This document shows, piece after piece, positions 36,000 to 47,652 of a stretch of DNA of 64,000 bases (position 1 is the first letter of the stretch; every line of letters begins with the position of its first letter). The DNA is from Whitmania pigra (Eukaryota; Annelida; Clitellata; Hirudinida; Haemopidae): positions 1,608,501-1,672,500 of the forward strand of contig JAJTWR010000260.1 in the NCBI GenBank assembly GCA_021613335.1. Direction: 5' to 3'. The position numbers and the translations under genes are program-made. The notes beneath the pieces are model-generated. The model searched no databases and was not told the DNA's origin. It worked only from the letters and a program-made list of their open reading frames with translations.

Positions 36000-36570
36000 C
36001 AGTTACATCAACTTCCAAAAATGTATTTAAGTCCAACATGCTCAAGAACTAATGATTCTTTACAAGAATCTAATCTAAGAAAAGCAAAACGAAATAAAGC
36101 TGAGAGAGATCGAAGAAGTAAAGAAAATGAATATCAAGGACAAGAATATGTTTAAAAAATTCAGAAAAAAAAGAATCTATTGTAAAATCTCTTATTAGCA
36201 ATTATGGAGAGGAAAGCGATAAGAAATACAGTTGACAGAGAAATGAAAAAAATAGCAAAGGTGAACTTCAGAGATAAGAACGTATTCAAATGTGAAGAGC
36301 CAAAAAAAAAACCATTTGAATCTGCAGTTGATGTAAATAATTTTATTGAATGTGACATTGAACAACATATATGTGGTAATAGGAATCAGACTTACAAATA
36401 CTGTGGTGCCTTTGGATAAATGAACTAAACTCTTCCAAAAAGTTTACAAAATGCTCTCATGGTGGAAAAGACAGCATTTATTGGCAGCTCCTGATCTGCT
36501 TCAAGGATTATTAATGACAACTTCAGAAAAGGCAAAAAATTTACTTGACATATCCAAGCTTTTTTTTAAC
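36000..36570 (+). pseudogene. Helitron-like N-terminal fragment (left arm)
   Basis: One frame reads KAKRNKAERDRRSKENEYQ, like the basic RxxxxRxRR(S/R)xxNEY repeat upstream of the Helitron_like_N domain. Then QTYKYCGAFG continues after a frameshift as INELNSSKKFTKCSHGGK and, after another shift, APDLLQGLLMTTSEKAKN. The order C-x2-CGA, F-x-x-C-C/S-x-x-GK, then a PxLLxxLL segment matches the zinc-binding motif preceding the Rep domain of Helitrons. Two frameshifts and stops make it nonfunctional. No Rep HUH or helicase motifs follow. Confidence 0.45.
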
Positions 36571-37864
36571 AAGGGTGGTTAAGGTGTAATTAAAATTATG
36601 AACGGGGGCTGCTAGTTCATGATAATTTGCATTTAGTGACCAAATGTTTATTTACATTATTTAGATTTTATATGTAATGTTTTATTGTATCATACTTTTT
36701 AAGCTGTGAGCCAAATTGGCTTTTTTCAAGAAGAGCTCATTCAAATCAGAAATAAACTGAGCAGTTTTACAGTGAATCAACTCAGTGCACTTCCTCTGCG
36801 ATCAAGATATTAGAGGTGAAAATAATTGAATGGTTTTCTGTTATGGGGTGGAGAAGTGAATAAATGTTTAGGGTTTGATTTTGATTCCCATGTTATGTTG
36901 CTTTGATATCAATAAGAAGTGGGAATAAACTGATTTATTTCATGATGCCAACAGGAACACATTCATCATCTGACAATCATTGAGCAGAAAATGGCAACTC
37001 CTCAGTACCTGTGGAGGAAGTTCAGGCAGATTGATTCTTCTAATACATTCAATGACTTTGAGTTTCTTGAACTCGTCTCCGATCTTGTGGCACACTGGGA
37101 GATTCCAATTGAGACCTCGAAAGGTGAGCTGCCTTCAAACACATGGCAAGCTTATTTCTGGAATCTTCCAAGACCATGAGGTAATATTGATATGATAATT
37201 ATGATACTGAATGTTGAGTGTTCATAATGTTTGGAATATGTCCCATATAGGAGGAGGTAGTTGCCAAGAAAACAAATTCTGACACTGTAGCTGCAAAGAT
37301 CAAAGTGGATGAACTGCTGAAGCCATGGCTGAGGGAATATATCTCAATACTCGATTGCTCAAAGACAATAAGGTTGTGCTTGCAACTTCAATCTGTTTTT
37401 TCAGACGAAATGTTTATTCTGTAATTTTCATCTCTTTGAACAGCCACCTAGGGAATGGATTGATATTTTCTCTCTACCATTAAATTTACAAAATCACAAG
37501 GTTAAAAAAATTGATAGTGGTTATGGAATGTTTATCCAGTAAATAAGATAAATCCCAACATTATTCGAAATTACTGCATCTGTCATTCAAGCTGTCAACT
37601 TATCCTCCTTAAGTTAGGGTATCTGCATAGTCTGAAGGAAAAGTAAATATAGATTAAGTCTTATTTCTTAGACTTCGGTATTCTTCAATAGACTTGGTTG
37701 ATAAGCAAAACATTATAATGTCAATTTGTGGCTAGATTCTGTTGCTAAACAAGTACAGTAAAAGTCCTGAGGAGTGGACACCCATGGTGAATTGTTGTTT
37801 ATCTTGCACATTTTAGTTTTAATACTAAATATTGAGAAGTATTTTTTGAATAATTCTTAATTGG

Positions 37865-38380
37865 GTGAACAAATCAGTCAAAACCAATATTGATTTTCAA
37901 GAGACAATGCGGAAAATTTTCAGCATGAAGCTCTGGATTCAGAAATGTTCTGAAACAAGGGAATTCTTTTCAAAGAGCTCACGGTTGGTCATGGATGCAA
38001 TGACTGCTCATAAAGAGGAGACAGTTAAGAAGATGCTCAACTTAAGCGGATGTCACATTGCAATCATTCCGGGTGGTCTATCATCCAAACTGCAACTACA
38101 AATCGTTGAGAAATTGACAGATCTGAGAGGGAGGAATGGATGCAGAATGGCACATACACTCACACACCATCTGGACGAGACAGGAAGGCCTTGTATTCCG
38201 AGATATGCACAAGCATAGGACAAAGTGTCGAGTGACTTAAGAAAGGCTGGAATTTAGTCTACAGGAAAAGAGTAAAGTGACCACCCGGACTTTGAACTAG
38301 CCTGCGATCCTGCAAGAGTCGAAAATGAAGACTGCTCGACTTTTGACGAATTTGAAGGCTTAGATGATAATGAGGAATAA
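37865..38380 (+). pseudogene. Pogo/Tigger-like DDE transposase C-terminal remnant
   Basis: The frame starting at 37865 carries LWIQKCSETREFFSK, then SRLVMDAMTAHKEETVKK (second catalytic aspartate region), then CHIAIIPGGLSSKLQLQ. This matches the family signature (LVMDSF..HLT..VK..L, then IPGGLTS.LQPLD) of DDE_1/Tigger transposases. The protein stops at 38216-38218. In the following bases one frame gives an acidic tail (DDHPDFELACDPARVENE). The first catalytic aspartate block is not seen. It begins about 540 bp beyond the inner end of the left arm and has no partner next to the right arm. Confidence 0.72.
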
Positions 38381-40882
38381 TTATTGGTCTTCTGATTGAT
38401 TTTTTGAATGTGCATTATGTCTGTTAATAAATTGTTTAAAAACTTCAAAAAATGTTAACGCTTCATGAGCTCGCTGCAATTGACCAAAATTGGTCACGAG
38501 TCGCTTCGGTATTGCGTTCTCTATCCAATTCTTCCTCGAAACTATTTTTTATTTTAAGATTTGCATCAACTTCCTACTTTGGAATGCAGACTGTTCACGC
38601 ATGATAATTTGTAAGACAAAAGTGAAGCAATACTTCAAAGGACGGTAACGAACTCGTTAACCAATTCCATGCTGCAAAGGTTTTCGCTTAACGAGTCTCT
38701 ATGTCCCATAACTCTCTAAATACGGAAATCACATATTTTAAATGTACAAATCTCAAGAGACATTTTAAAACATTTTGAGATCAATTCTTGGAGTAGATGA
38801 TGAAGTTAAGCAGATGTACCATGCTGTGAGACACAGCTTCACTAGAAGGTATTGTTGAGGTCCAAACAGTACATCAATTATAACATGAAATTTGAAGGTT
38901 AAAGTCTCCCTTTCAAGAACCATAAATGGATCATTGATCTGACCATGAAATGTAGCTCATGTACAATAAGCTTTATAATTGCATTGAAAGAAACAAGGAT
39001 TTTTAAATAAATTGAGATCAATTCTTAAAGCAGATACTCAAGTTATGCAGATACCATGCTCTGGGATACAACTTCACTGTGAAGGTATGGAATTGTTGAA
39101 GTCCAAACAATGAATCAACTATAACATGAAAGTATAGCCAAAAACTTCATATAATTTTTGCCATCAAATAGGTTTCATGATATGCTCTTATGGCAATGTA
39201 AAAAATCAAGTGACTCATCACCAGCAAAATTCAGAGCAGTGGTGGTAATTCATTACAGTTACCAATTTGAATCTTCATAATGAGTTCCAAGAGAATGGGC
39301 CAAGACTTTCATTTTGTTTTCTAATAAAGATTGCAAAAGACTGATAACTGCTTTTGAAAAGTGTTCAAAGAGTTTTTATAACAGGACCATTAAGAGATTG
39401 AAGACATTTGCTACAATAAGTCCATGCATGTGGTGTTTGACTACTAAAATGCTAAATAGCACCAACCAAATTTCTATCTGAAACCAGTGCTGAAAAAACA
39501 GTCGCACAAAGCGAAAACTCGAACATCAAATATAATAATGAGTAACAAATAGTTGAATAATTATGACAAAAATAAATTAGACGACGGTCTTTTTTAAAAA
39601 TTAAATTTCGGTACTTGCGCTGGAGACACGTTAACGAAACATATATTTTTAGAAAGGAAATAATCTGCAGATTTTAAATATGTTTTTAAAATTTCAAGCG
39701 CGTTAAGAAATTTTACGTTATCGGCGCTCAAAGCTTTATACGTTAACAAAAAATTCATTTTTATTCAAAATACATTATTTTTTTACGCGCATCATTTTCT
39801 AAAGCAAGACCTTTCTAACAAAAAAAAATTTATATTTTTAGTTCTACGCGTTCCAGAGTTATTAGATGTCAAAGTTCTTGCTGAAGTCTTGCTACCTTCA
39901 CCGTCGTATAAATTAGTACAACACACCACAAGTTTCTTATAGTTGCCATCAATTAATTTCAGTTAAATTCAAGTTGACGACCCAAATTCGGACAATGCGG
40001 TGATTAACGTGACTGCTTTGCCACATGCTTCTGTAAGCGTATATCTTCTTCATGCAATGCATTAACGCCCAACAAATTATAAGCTATTTAAAATTAAAAT
40101 TTTATTTTAAAGTTTTTACAACAAAAAAACCCATTAAAAGTCTGTGCTATCATTTAAATTTTTATTTTGTTGGTCGGGAAACAAATTCACGTAAATTTAA
40201 TCTAGCATAACACGCATACGATTACAGCACCCAGATGAGGGACCCATTGGGGGTGCGCGGTACGTAAAATCGAACATAACGCGGGTGTAATATGGGTGAA
40301 AATACTGTATTATTTCATTGAGCGATCATAGATCCGACGATCGCAAATGCAAATAACAGTAGACAAGATAATTGAAGCGCAGTATTAGGCACGCGTACGA
40401 GCGCGATTTGCGATTTACTTTTCAAATCGAATCGTAAAAAATGCAAATCGAATAAAATCAAATTCGCGGATTGCCAAAATCGAATACCACTTAGTCCAAA
40501 TCGAATCGTAACCTTGCAGAGATCACGATTGATTTGCCCATCACTGGCCACTTGCCAAAAGTATTTTGATAAAGAGGCGACATTTTGGTAATTTTATTTA
40601 TTAATTATTAAATAATAGTAAATATTAATTCCAATGATATTTTTTTGAATTACAAATAAATCATTCTATAAACAATATAACTAATTGCAAACATAAATAA
40701 AATTTAAAATATTAATTAAAATATTTAAACATAAATATGCAGCATCTTTAATTTTGCTCGTTTGTAACGAAGACAATTGCTACGATAACAAGCACAAACT
40801 CAAACAATATTGCAATGCAATTGCTTCTCTTTCACAGCATAATCTTAATTTAAAAATCTGACAATTAAACTTAAACTTCACA
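38381..40882. other. Gene-poor spacer DNA with a two-copy repeat
   Basis: I see no gene over about 2.5 kb. Segments at about 38765-38893 and 39003-39133 are about 80% alike (shared GAGATCAATTCTT, GTCCAAACA and ATAACATGAAA), a diverged direct duplication of about 240-bp period. The last few hundred bases before 40883 are very AT-rich and would hold any promoter for the HECT ORF. Confidence 0.5.
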
Positions 40883-43360
40883 ATGGAGATGAACTGCAGA
40901 GAACTGGAACAAATCGTAAACTCCGATGACCCATTGCGTGAATTGAAACTGAATCTCGGAAAAAAATCGCTGAAAGAATGGCTAAAACTTGGATACGGAG
41001 TTGCTCTGAGTAAATGTATGGAAACAAACCTATTGGATGCTACAAAATACTCAAGTATTCTCGATGCAATCATTCCACCGGTTCCAAAGTTCATGGAAAA
41101 CAAAGTTCATGAAATCGTTTTTAAAGCTTCTTCAACACCAAACGAGGATGTGAAGCAAATTGAACATCTAATATCCACACTTGGAAAAGTTTTCTTTACT
41201 ATGATTAACAACAAAAATATCGTCACTCATGTTTTACTCAAAGTTGTTTACTATGCTGGAAAACGAACCCTTAATAATCATTTCGTATCAACGAAATTAC
41301 ATCAATTTATAAAGACTCATCTAGGCCAGTATTGCAGTGATTTAGCTCACACCGCCATGGCACTGATCATCGTATTACTCGACAAATTACCCGAAATCTG
41401 GCTTCAAAAATTATTTGAGCCAAGTATCTTCGATCAATTGAAAATGATAGTTACGCAAAATGGCCACAATGAGTGTCGTTATGTGCATTACCTGAAAATG
41501 CAGTTTTGTGATTTGGATCTATATGAAATTTCTATGAAAATTCCAACTCTTATAAATTTGTTGGACATTGCGTTTAATGAGAAATTCCTTACCACGGTTT
41601 TGAGAAGTTCAGCGAAAATTATCAATGAAAATAAAAATCTATATCAAGAATTCCTTCACGGTGGGCTTATGCATAAATTTCACTCTCTTTTATGCAGCCC
41701 TTCTGAAATTGGTAATAAGACATTCGTCATTAAATCATTTCTCACTGCCTTCCTATGCTTTGAGACTGGCATCGAAGATGGTTACACGTGGAAGAATGAT
41801 TTGTTTAAGAAATTGGTCGAACTGGTTGTTATCATTATAGATTATTTATTAAACAAAAATGCGCTCAATAAAAATGAAGTTGTTGTGGCCGTAGAACTAT
41901 TGGAATCTCTTCACGTACTGAACAGTACCTGGCACCAATGGTTTGACATCGCAGACGAGAACAAGTTAATTAAGGATTGTGTGTTTGAAAGCATAGAGTT
42001 AGCATCAATGTTTTATAAACGTGTGGACTTAGTAATAATGTGTCCTGCATTGGTTCCGATAAAAAAGAGATGCAAATTAATTTCAATGAAAACAGACGGT
42101 AACGAAAGTTTTGAGGTATCAAGAAGCAACGTACTGAAAGATATTTCTACAAAATTCAGACAACCAAACACACTCTATTATAAGTACTGCTTTTATAAGT
42201 ACTGGAAAATCTCCTTCAAACATGAAATTGGAATTGGTCCAGGAGTGACAAGGGAGGTTTATTCCATTTTATCCGAGGAGCTGCAGAGGGACTACATTGG
42301 CTTCTGGCAAGATGAAACCATTAAAGTATCAGATAATGGATTAATCCATGCTCAGTCGCTAAATGTTGCATTATCGAAACTTCATGATGAGATGGATCCT
42401 TTTGAATTGCTTGGAAGAATTATGGCAAAGGCGATCATGGACAGACAATTTCTGGATGTCCCATTCCGTAGTAGATTTCTCCGACAGTTGAGGACAACCC
42501 ATTTTAAGAAGTATTCCCATTTGAGAAAGGATTATTTTGATTTAATCGAAACATTCCCTCTTCTAAAAACTCTTTTCAAACAACTTCTTTCAATTAAGAG
42601 GAAAGTTGAAGCCATTCGATCTGATGTCGATGATTCTGAGACTCAGAAGGAATTAATCAGCAATTTAACTTTTGAGGATGGAAACTCTTTCGACGATTTA
42701 TGTCTTAATTTCACTGTTCCAGGCACAGATATCGAACTTATTGAGGGCGGACGTGATGTTTTACTCTCTCCTCACAACATCGATTTGTACTTTGAAAAAT
42801 TATGTGATCAACATGTTCAACTTTATTCTGTACGACAAGTGGAAGCTATCAATGCTGGGTTTAAGAGAATTTTTGATGATGTTCAAATTTTTACTGGAAA
42901 CTTGTTGGAAGCTATCAAAATTGGGTTCCGTTATTATGGTTTTAGTAGTATTTTAATTACTCCTATTGATATACTATTACCAGAAGAATTGGAAAAATTA
43001 ATTTGTGGTGAGGATATCAAAATTTTGACAGAGACAGATTTTCGAAGACATTGCAAGTACGAAGAATCACCATATGTTCAGTTTCTATTCCAGTGCTTGG
43101 CATCGTTTGACTCTAAAAGGCAGAAATTGTTCTTGAGGTTTGTAACTGGTAGAAAGTCTTTACCCTGCGGAGGTTTGTCCGGGTTAGACCCTCCACTGAC
43201 CATCTCAATGACATACCATTATTGTGATGATTCTTTCTTGCCGAGGGCTGCAACTTGTTTTAATCGCTTGTACCTGCCATATTACAGCAGTCCCAGTGTA
43301 ACCAGACAGAAACTTTTATATGCCATCGAAGAAGGCAATAATTCATTTGATTTTTACTAG
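40883..43360 (+). CDS. Intronless HECT-type E3 ubiquitin ligase, TRIP12/UFD4-like, 825 aa
   Basis: Transfers ubiquitin from an E2 through a cysteine thioester to substrate lysines. The HECT domain spans roughly residues 435-825. It starts at KYWKISFKHEIGIGPGVTREVYSILSEEL (split here as KYWKISFKHEIGIG and PGVTREVYSILSEEL), includes DPFELLGRIMAKAIMD, LCLNFTVPGT with LIEGGRD, and FLRFVTGRKSLPCGG, and ends at the catalytic loop FLPRAATCFNRLYLPYYSS with C792 (codon 43256-43258). The LP-x4-TC-x2-L-x-LP-x-YSS pattern and the SFDxxRQKLFLRFVTG run resemble TRIP12/UFD4 C-termini. Residues 1-430 look helical (possibly ARM-like) without a clear domain. The frame is intact over 2.5 kb, whereas the other host genes here are split by many introns. 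AATAAA follows at 43394-43399; no poly-A tract was seen. Probably a functional retrogene or captured gene. Confidence 0.93.
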   Translation: MEMNCRELEQIVNSDDPLRELKLNLGKKSLKEWLKLGYGVALSKCMETNLLDATKYSSILDAIIPPVPKFMENKVHEIVFKASSTPNEDVKQIEHLISTLGKVFFTMINNKNIVTHVLLKVVYYAGKRTLNNHFVSTKLHQFIKTHLGQYCSDLAHTAMALIIVLLDKLPEIWLQKLFEPSIFDQLKMIVTQNGHNECRYVHYLKMQFCDLDLYEISMKIPTLINLLDIAFNEKFLTTVLRSSAKIINENKNLYQEFLHGGLMHKFHSLLCSPSEIGNKTFVIKSFLTAFLCFETGIEDGYTWKNDLFKKLVELVVIIIDYLLNKNALNKNEVVVAVELLESLHVLNSTWHQWFDIADENKLIKDCVFESIELASMFYKRVDLVIMCPALVPIKKRCKLISMKTDGNESFEVSRSNVLKDISTKFRQPNTLYYKYCFYKYWKISFKHEIGIGPGVTREVYSILSEELQRDYIGFWQDETIKVSDNGLIHAQSLNVALSKLHDEMDPFELLGRIMAKAIMDRQFLDVPFRSRFLRQLRTTHFKKYSHLRKDYFDLIETFPLLKTLFKQLLSIKRKVEAIRSDVDDSETQKELISNLTFEDGNSFDDLCLNFTVPGTDIELIEGGRDVLLSPHNIDLYFEKLCDQHVQLYSVRQVEAINAGFKRIFDDVQIFTGNLLEAIKIGFRYYGFSSILITPIDILLPEELEKLICGEDIKILTETDFRRHCKYEESPYVQFLFQCLASFDSKRQKLFLRFVTGRKSLPCGGLSGLDPPLTISMTYHYCDDSFLPRAATCFNRLYLPYYSSPSVTRQKLLYAIEEGNNSFDFY

Positions 43361-43625
43361 CCTTTCATCATTACTTTTTTTACAATAATGTTGAATAAAT
43401 ACAAGTCTTTTGATAAAATTCATGTTATTATAATTTCAAAAACTATAACTAATTAAATTTTCTGAGAAACATCGAAATACTGATTCACTTTTTCTTTGGT
43501 TTGTGCATTGTTTTTTGAATGCGAGGGAATGCATCTGCTTCGTAATGGCTTCGTATCTGGTGGATCTAATGGTTCCCAGAAGAACCAGTGAGTAGTCCGA
43601 GCAGTTGTTGACATTCCTTATGAAA

Positions 43626-46600
43626 TAATAATTATTATAAAATATGATTATAATAACAATACTAGTGGCAGAAATTGAACTGGAGCTGACTGAAAATGGT
43701 TGTAAGAATGTCAACGTGGAGGCTCACAAGAGATTTCAACACCGCACATTGGAGGCTGTAAAGTGTCACAGAAGACAAGAAGTTTACAGAAAACTACTTC
43801 AGAATCGACGAGAAGGGAAAAAGAAGGACGTTGCAGAGGACGGTGCTGACTTTACAAACGATGCCCTTGTTAGTGTGATTCCTCCCCCACAGGACACAGT
43901 CGTGTGGACTCAGAAAGCGGAGGCAGAATGGAAGTTGAAATCGAATGAAAAGAAACGAATAAACGTGTCTCTGCACCAACATCTGCCAAACATGTCGGTG
44001 AATAGTATCAGGAGGGTTAGAAATAAACAGCAGTACCGAACCTTCTACAACGACTTCATATTAGACAGAACAACGGAATCACGCAATCAGACCAAAATAT
44101 TGATTAATCCTATTCCGGATGTGCAGGAGACAGACGATGTTGGTAGCGGCTTATGTTTAAAACATTTTGTGCTTGGCAACTACCAGCTATTAAAAGGCTG
44201 AGGAATTGTCTTACCTGTTGAACCAATCAACACCAACAGAAACAAAGCAAAATTTGATAGACAGTGAGTACCTGGTGTGGATTGGGGGCCTGATGGAAAG
44301 TAGTAAAGCGAGGAATGTTCGACCAACCCGAGGTCGCAAAAAGAAAAAACTGATCCGCCAGAATAGAAAAGAAAACAACAACCAAGGAGGTAACAGGACA
44401 TTTCTCGTGACCAGGACGAGACCAACCAAGAGAGAATTGAGAACACAAGATCGACAAAAACAAAGAAAGAAACTTCAAACCCTGATGAAAAAGAACCCAA
44501 CGAAGGGTGCACAGTCGGTTCTCAATGAAGATTATGGAGAAGAACAGAAACCATTTTCTCACGATAAGTTGGTCGAGTATTGGCGGCAGGTGTTTGCTAG
44601 TGAATCGGTCAGAGATGAAAGACCCGTGGCACCAGTAACGGGACCATGTTATGATTTGGAAGCTCCAATAACATGTGGAGAGGTCAAAATAGCTTTGAAG
44701 GGTTTGAAAGATGCCGCTCCAGGACTGGATGGAATGAAGAAGAAACATCTTGAAGGGATTCAATTTATTGATTGCGCCGTTCACATGACGTTATGGATGT
44801 TTGTTGGTCTCCATTCAAGGAGGGAATCGTCAGTTGCATTCCGAAAGTCAAAGAGCCATCTGCCCCGAATGAATTTAGGCCCATAACTGTCAGTCCCATC
44901 ATGAGCCGATTATTTCATCGGATAATCAACAAAAGAATGCTGCAGTTTTGGCCAATATCTGCTCGACAAAAAGCGTTCAGAAACGGCGATGGTCTCGGTG
45001 ATAACGTGTGGTTTGTCAAAGCGCTAATCGATAAAAAAAAGACAGGAGAGAAAAAAATTGAACATGACCTTTGTAGACGTAGCAAAGGCTTTCGATTCAG
45101 TGAGCCATCATTCCATCCTGATAGCCGTTCGGCGCCTCGGCACCCCCAATGCTGACCAAATACCTGTCGAGTTTGTACAGCAACAGCAAAGTTTACATGA
45201 AAATGGAGAACGGACTCAGTGAGGCAATTCCGGTTGGTAGAGGAGTCAGACAGGGAGACCCAATGTCTCCTATGCTTTTCAACGCGGTCGTTGACATGTT
45301 CATGAGCAACATGGACAGTTCTATCGGCGTAACCGCAGGATCTGGGTCACAGAAGTGTAATTATGTTGCCTTCGCGGATGATCTCCTTCTGCTGTCCTCA
45401 ACCGACATTGGAATGGAAATGATGCTGAGACAACTGGAGACAGAAATGGCTAAAGTCGGTCTCATCATGAATCCAGGAAAATGTGCCTCGATGAGAACCG
45501 AAATTATCAGCAAACGCAAGCAGTGGATAGTTAATCCCGCACCTTACTTGAAACTGCAGGAGAAGGAAATCAAGGCTCTCAGCATCACAGACACCTACAA
45601 ATATCTCGGTGTTGAAATAGGACCACGTATGAAATATTCCTCGTTGGGCGAAAGAATTCAGAAGGGTCTTCACTCCATTTCGCGTGCTCCACTCAAGCCT
45701 TGTCAGAGATTATTCATTCTGAAGAAGCATTTGTTGCCAAGTCTGGTTCACGGGCTCACCTTTGACAAAATTTCTCTTAAGGCCCTCAAAGCGGCCGACG
45801 TTGCAATCAGAGGTGCAGTAAGAAGATGGCTGCGATTGCCAAAAGACAGTGAATGCGTTTTTACATGCCCCCGTCAGGTTTGGGGGTCTGGGGGTTCTCC
45901 AGCTGAAAAGTTGGATTCCGAATATCAGGATCCAAAGAATGACCAAAGTCGTTCAACAAGCAAAGAGTAACGAAGACGAATTCCTTATGGAATTGTTGCA
46001 TCATAACACAACTGTTATGAGCGAAGTGAGAAGATTCGGGAAACCTCAGCCGAACAAGGGGACTGCGGAATCATCAAATCTCCGACACGTGATTGCTGCA
46101 GAGCAACTCTATCAAACAGTGGATGGTTATGGCCTAAGGTCCTTTATGAGTGCTGTTGTTCCCAGCGAATGGCTGGTTGATGGTATTGACAGGATGCCAA
46201 CCCAGAAGTTCATGCAATGCGTGAGGGTTCGTGCGGCAGTCCTTCATAACAAACTGCGATCGGCAAGAAAAAATCCAATGGCCAACACGACTTGCGATGC
46301 CGGCTGTGAAGAGGTGGAGTCTCTGGGCCACATTATTCAGAACTGCCACAGAACCAACGGTCCGCGCCACGCAAGGCACGATGCCATAGTGAGAATGCTT
46401 GAGAGCAGATTGAAGGAGAAGGGATACGCGACGAAATTGGAACCCAGAATTCCAACGGTGCTAGGAACGAGAATTCCAGATCTTTGCGCTTGGAGTAAGA
46501 CCGAATACATCGTTTGCGATGTGGCGGTTGTCGGGGATACAATGGGACTAGACCGATGGCATGAATTCAAGGTGAACAAATATGACAAACCTGATATTCA

Positions 46601-47095
46601 TAGATGGATGGAGCAAAACAATCCGATTGCCAATGTGGAGAGACAGAAAGGGCTGATCACAGCTCTCATATTGAATTGGAGGGGCGCGGTGTCTTTGAAG
46701 TCCTGGGAGTTTTGGAAAGCACATGATGTCACAAGAAGACTTCTTATGTGGATATCCATTAAGGTATTACAGGAGACATATAAGATCTGGAAATTTTTCA
46801 AGCATAGTACTTGGAGGAAACACAGACGAAAGGGCCAAAGAGGACGCACAAAAAAACACTTTCAATGATTCATGACAATATTTCGAAAATTTATTTAACC
46901 ATTTCAATACTTCTATTCGAACTCAAAATATTCGTATTATGGTCCTTGGGTGATCCCTGACCCGTATGAGGACTTTAAATATTCGGGTGTTGTTTTTTTT
47001 TTTGATGATGGTTCTAGAAAGTGTCAGAGGGCTAAATAAAATCTTTGAATAGTAATAATTATTATAAAATATGATTATAATAACAATACTAGTGG
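43626..47095 (+). mobile_element. R2-clade non-LTR retrotransposon copy, 5'-truncated, 43-bp TSD
   Basis: The copy spans 43669-47052 and is flanked by an identical 43-bp direct repeat at 43626-43668 and 47053-47095 (starting TAATAATTATTATAAAATAT and ending CAATACTAGTGG), so it sits in non-rDNA sequence. It begins inside the N-terminal Myb-like region and ends with a 3' UTR of about 180 bp (46869-47052) without a poly-A tail. The ORF is broken by several frameshifts (near 44200, 44800, 45150 and 45900). A long TSD is unusual for R2 in 28S but is seen for other non-LTR elements. Confidence 0.9.
43669..46868 (+). pseudogene. R2-clade ORF: Myb, RT, CCHC, restriction-like endonuclease (frameshifted)
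   Basis: Pieces in order: Myb-like segment (43669-44201: EAHKRFQHRTLEAVKCHRR), thumb/linker (44206-44820: AAPGLDGMKKKHLEG), RT palm (44830-45155: FRPITVSPIMSRLFHRI, then FVDVAKAFDSVSHHS), RT continuation (45149-45970: GVRQGDPMSPMLFNAVVD, CNYVAFADDLLLLSS, YKYLGVEIG), and the C-terminal piece (45849-46868). The last has zinc knuckle CDAGCEEVESLGHIIQNCHR and a restriction-like endonuclease core (RIPDLCAWSK ... VCDVAVVGD ... HEFKVNKY). The domain order is that of R2/R8/R9-type elements. At least four frame changes make it inactive. Confidence 0.88.
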
Positions 47096-47652
47096 ATTTT
47101 TAAAGAATATTGTTGTGTGATTATAGATTATTTTTGAAATATGATTTGCATTTGATTAATTTGTCTCAGATTGTTTTTATTTATATGATAAACAAAGTTA
47201 TAACGTTTTTTCTCTTTTTCTAGACCAGCCATGCCTCAAGGAAAGTTGTTGAAAATCTTTCCTGAATAGCTTTCCCATTAAACCTATTGGTAAGATGATG
47301 TAGATGATGTTGTTGATAATTACAGAAATTATTCTTTGTAGGAATTTGTTGTTTATGTTTTTTTTTATGATGTTTCTAGTCTTTGCAAATTAAGTTTGGG
47401 AGTGAAATAGTAAGCGAGAAAGCAACTGCATAGAATAAATTTATTAGAGTAAAAAATGAGTTGAGATAAATTCTTCAAATGAAAGCACCATTGATTTCAA
47501 TTTCTATTTACCCAAATACAGAGTTCAACTGGAACAACCGGAATAATAATTTGTGCCTTGAACCACGATGTCCGTGAAGTCTCTGCTCAAATGAAGTCAT
47601 GCTTGTCTGATGCAGTCACCAAGTAAGTCATGCTGCATAATAATATAATATA
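47096..47652. other. Spacer sequence downstream of the R2-clade copy
   Basis: AT-rich, no gene. It continues the pre-insertion sequence after the 43-bp duplication. Short open stretches (about 47520-47620) resemble an exon in one frame (GTTGTTTGATIICALNHDVREVSAQMK-like reading, not recognised), too weak to call. Confidence 0.35.

Larger units (their letters stand above)
27683..37321 (+). repeat. Giant inverted repeat, left arm (~9.6 kb)
   Basis: From GAGAGCCCATTGTT (27683) to GAACTGCTGAA (37321) the sequence is repeated as reverse complement at 48047-56818. Between about 30.1 kb and 37321 left and right coordinates always sum to 85368 at every landmark checked, so there is no net indel over about 7 kb. 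I saw only a few substitutions (e.g. near 32815, 33041, 37165 and 37178). Outside this the sum shifts to 85504 because of a 136-bp duplication in the right arm, and the outermost satellite differs in copy number. The arm holds Helitron-like and Tigger-like relics and several smaller repeats, but no intact gene. Confidence 0.97.

Noticed and set aside
36980..37195. A 62-71-aa ORF (MATPQYLWRKFRQI...) mirrored at 48173-48388, possibly a real gene exon
   Set aside because: It reads like coding sequence but has no recognised domain, no consistent splice partners and lies among transposon relics; left unannotated rather than guessed.
40883..43360. Assigning the HECT ORF as TRIP12 itself
   Set aside because: The catalytic end is TRIP12/UFD4-like, but the protein lacks the WWE and long N-terminal regions and is intronless, so orthology is not supported.
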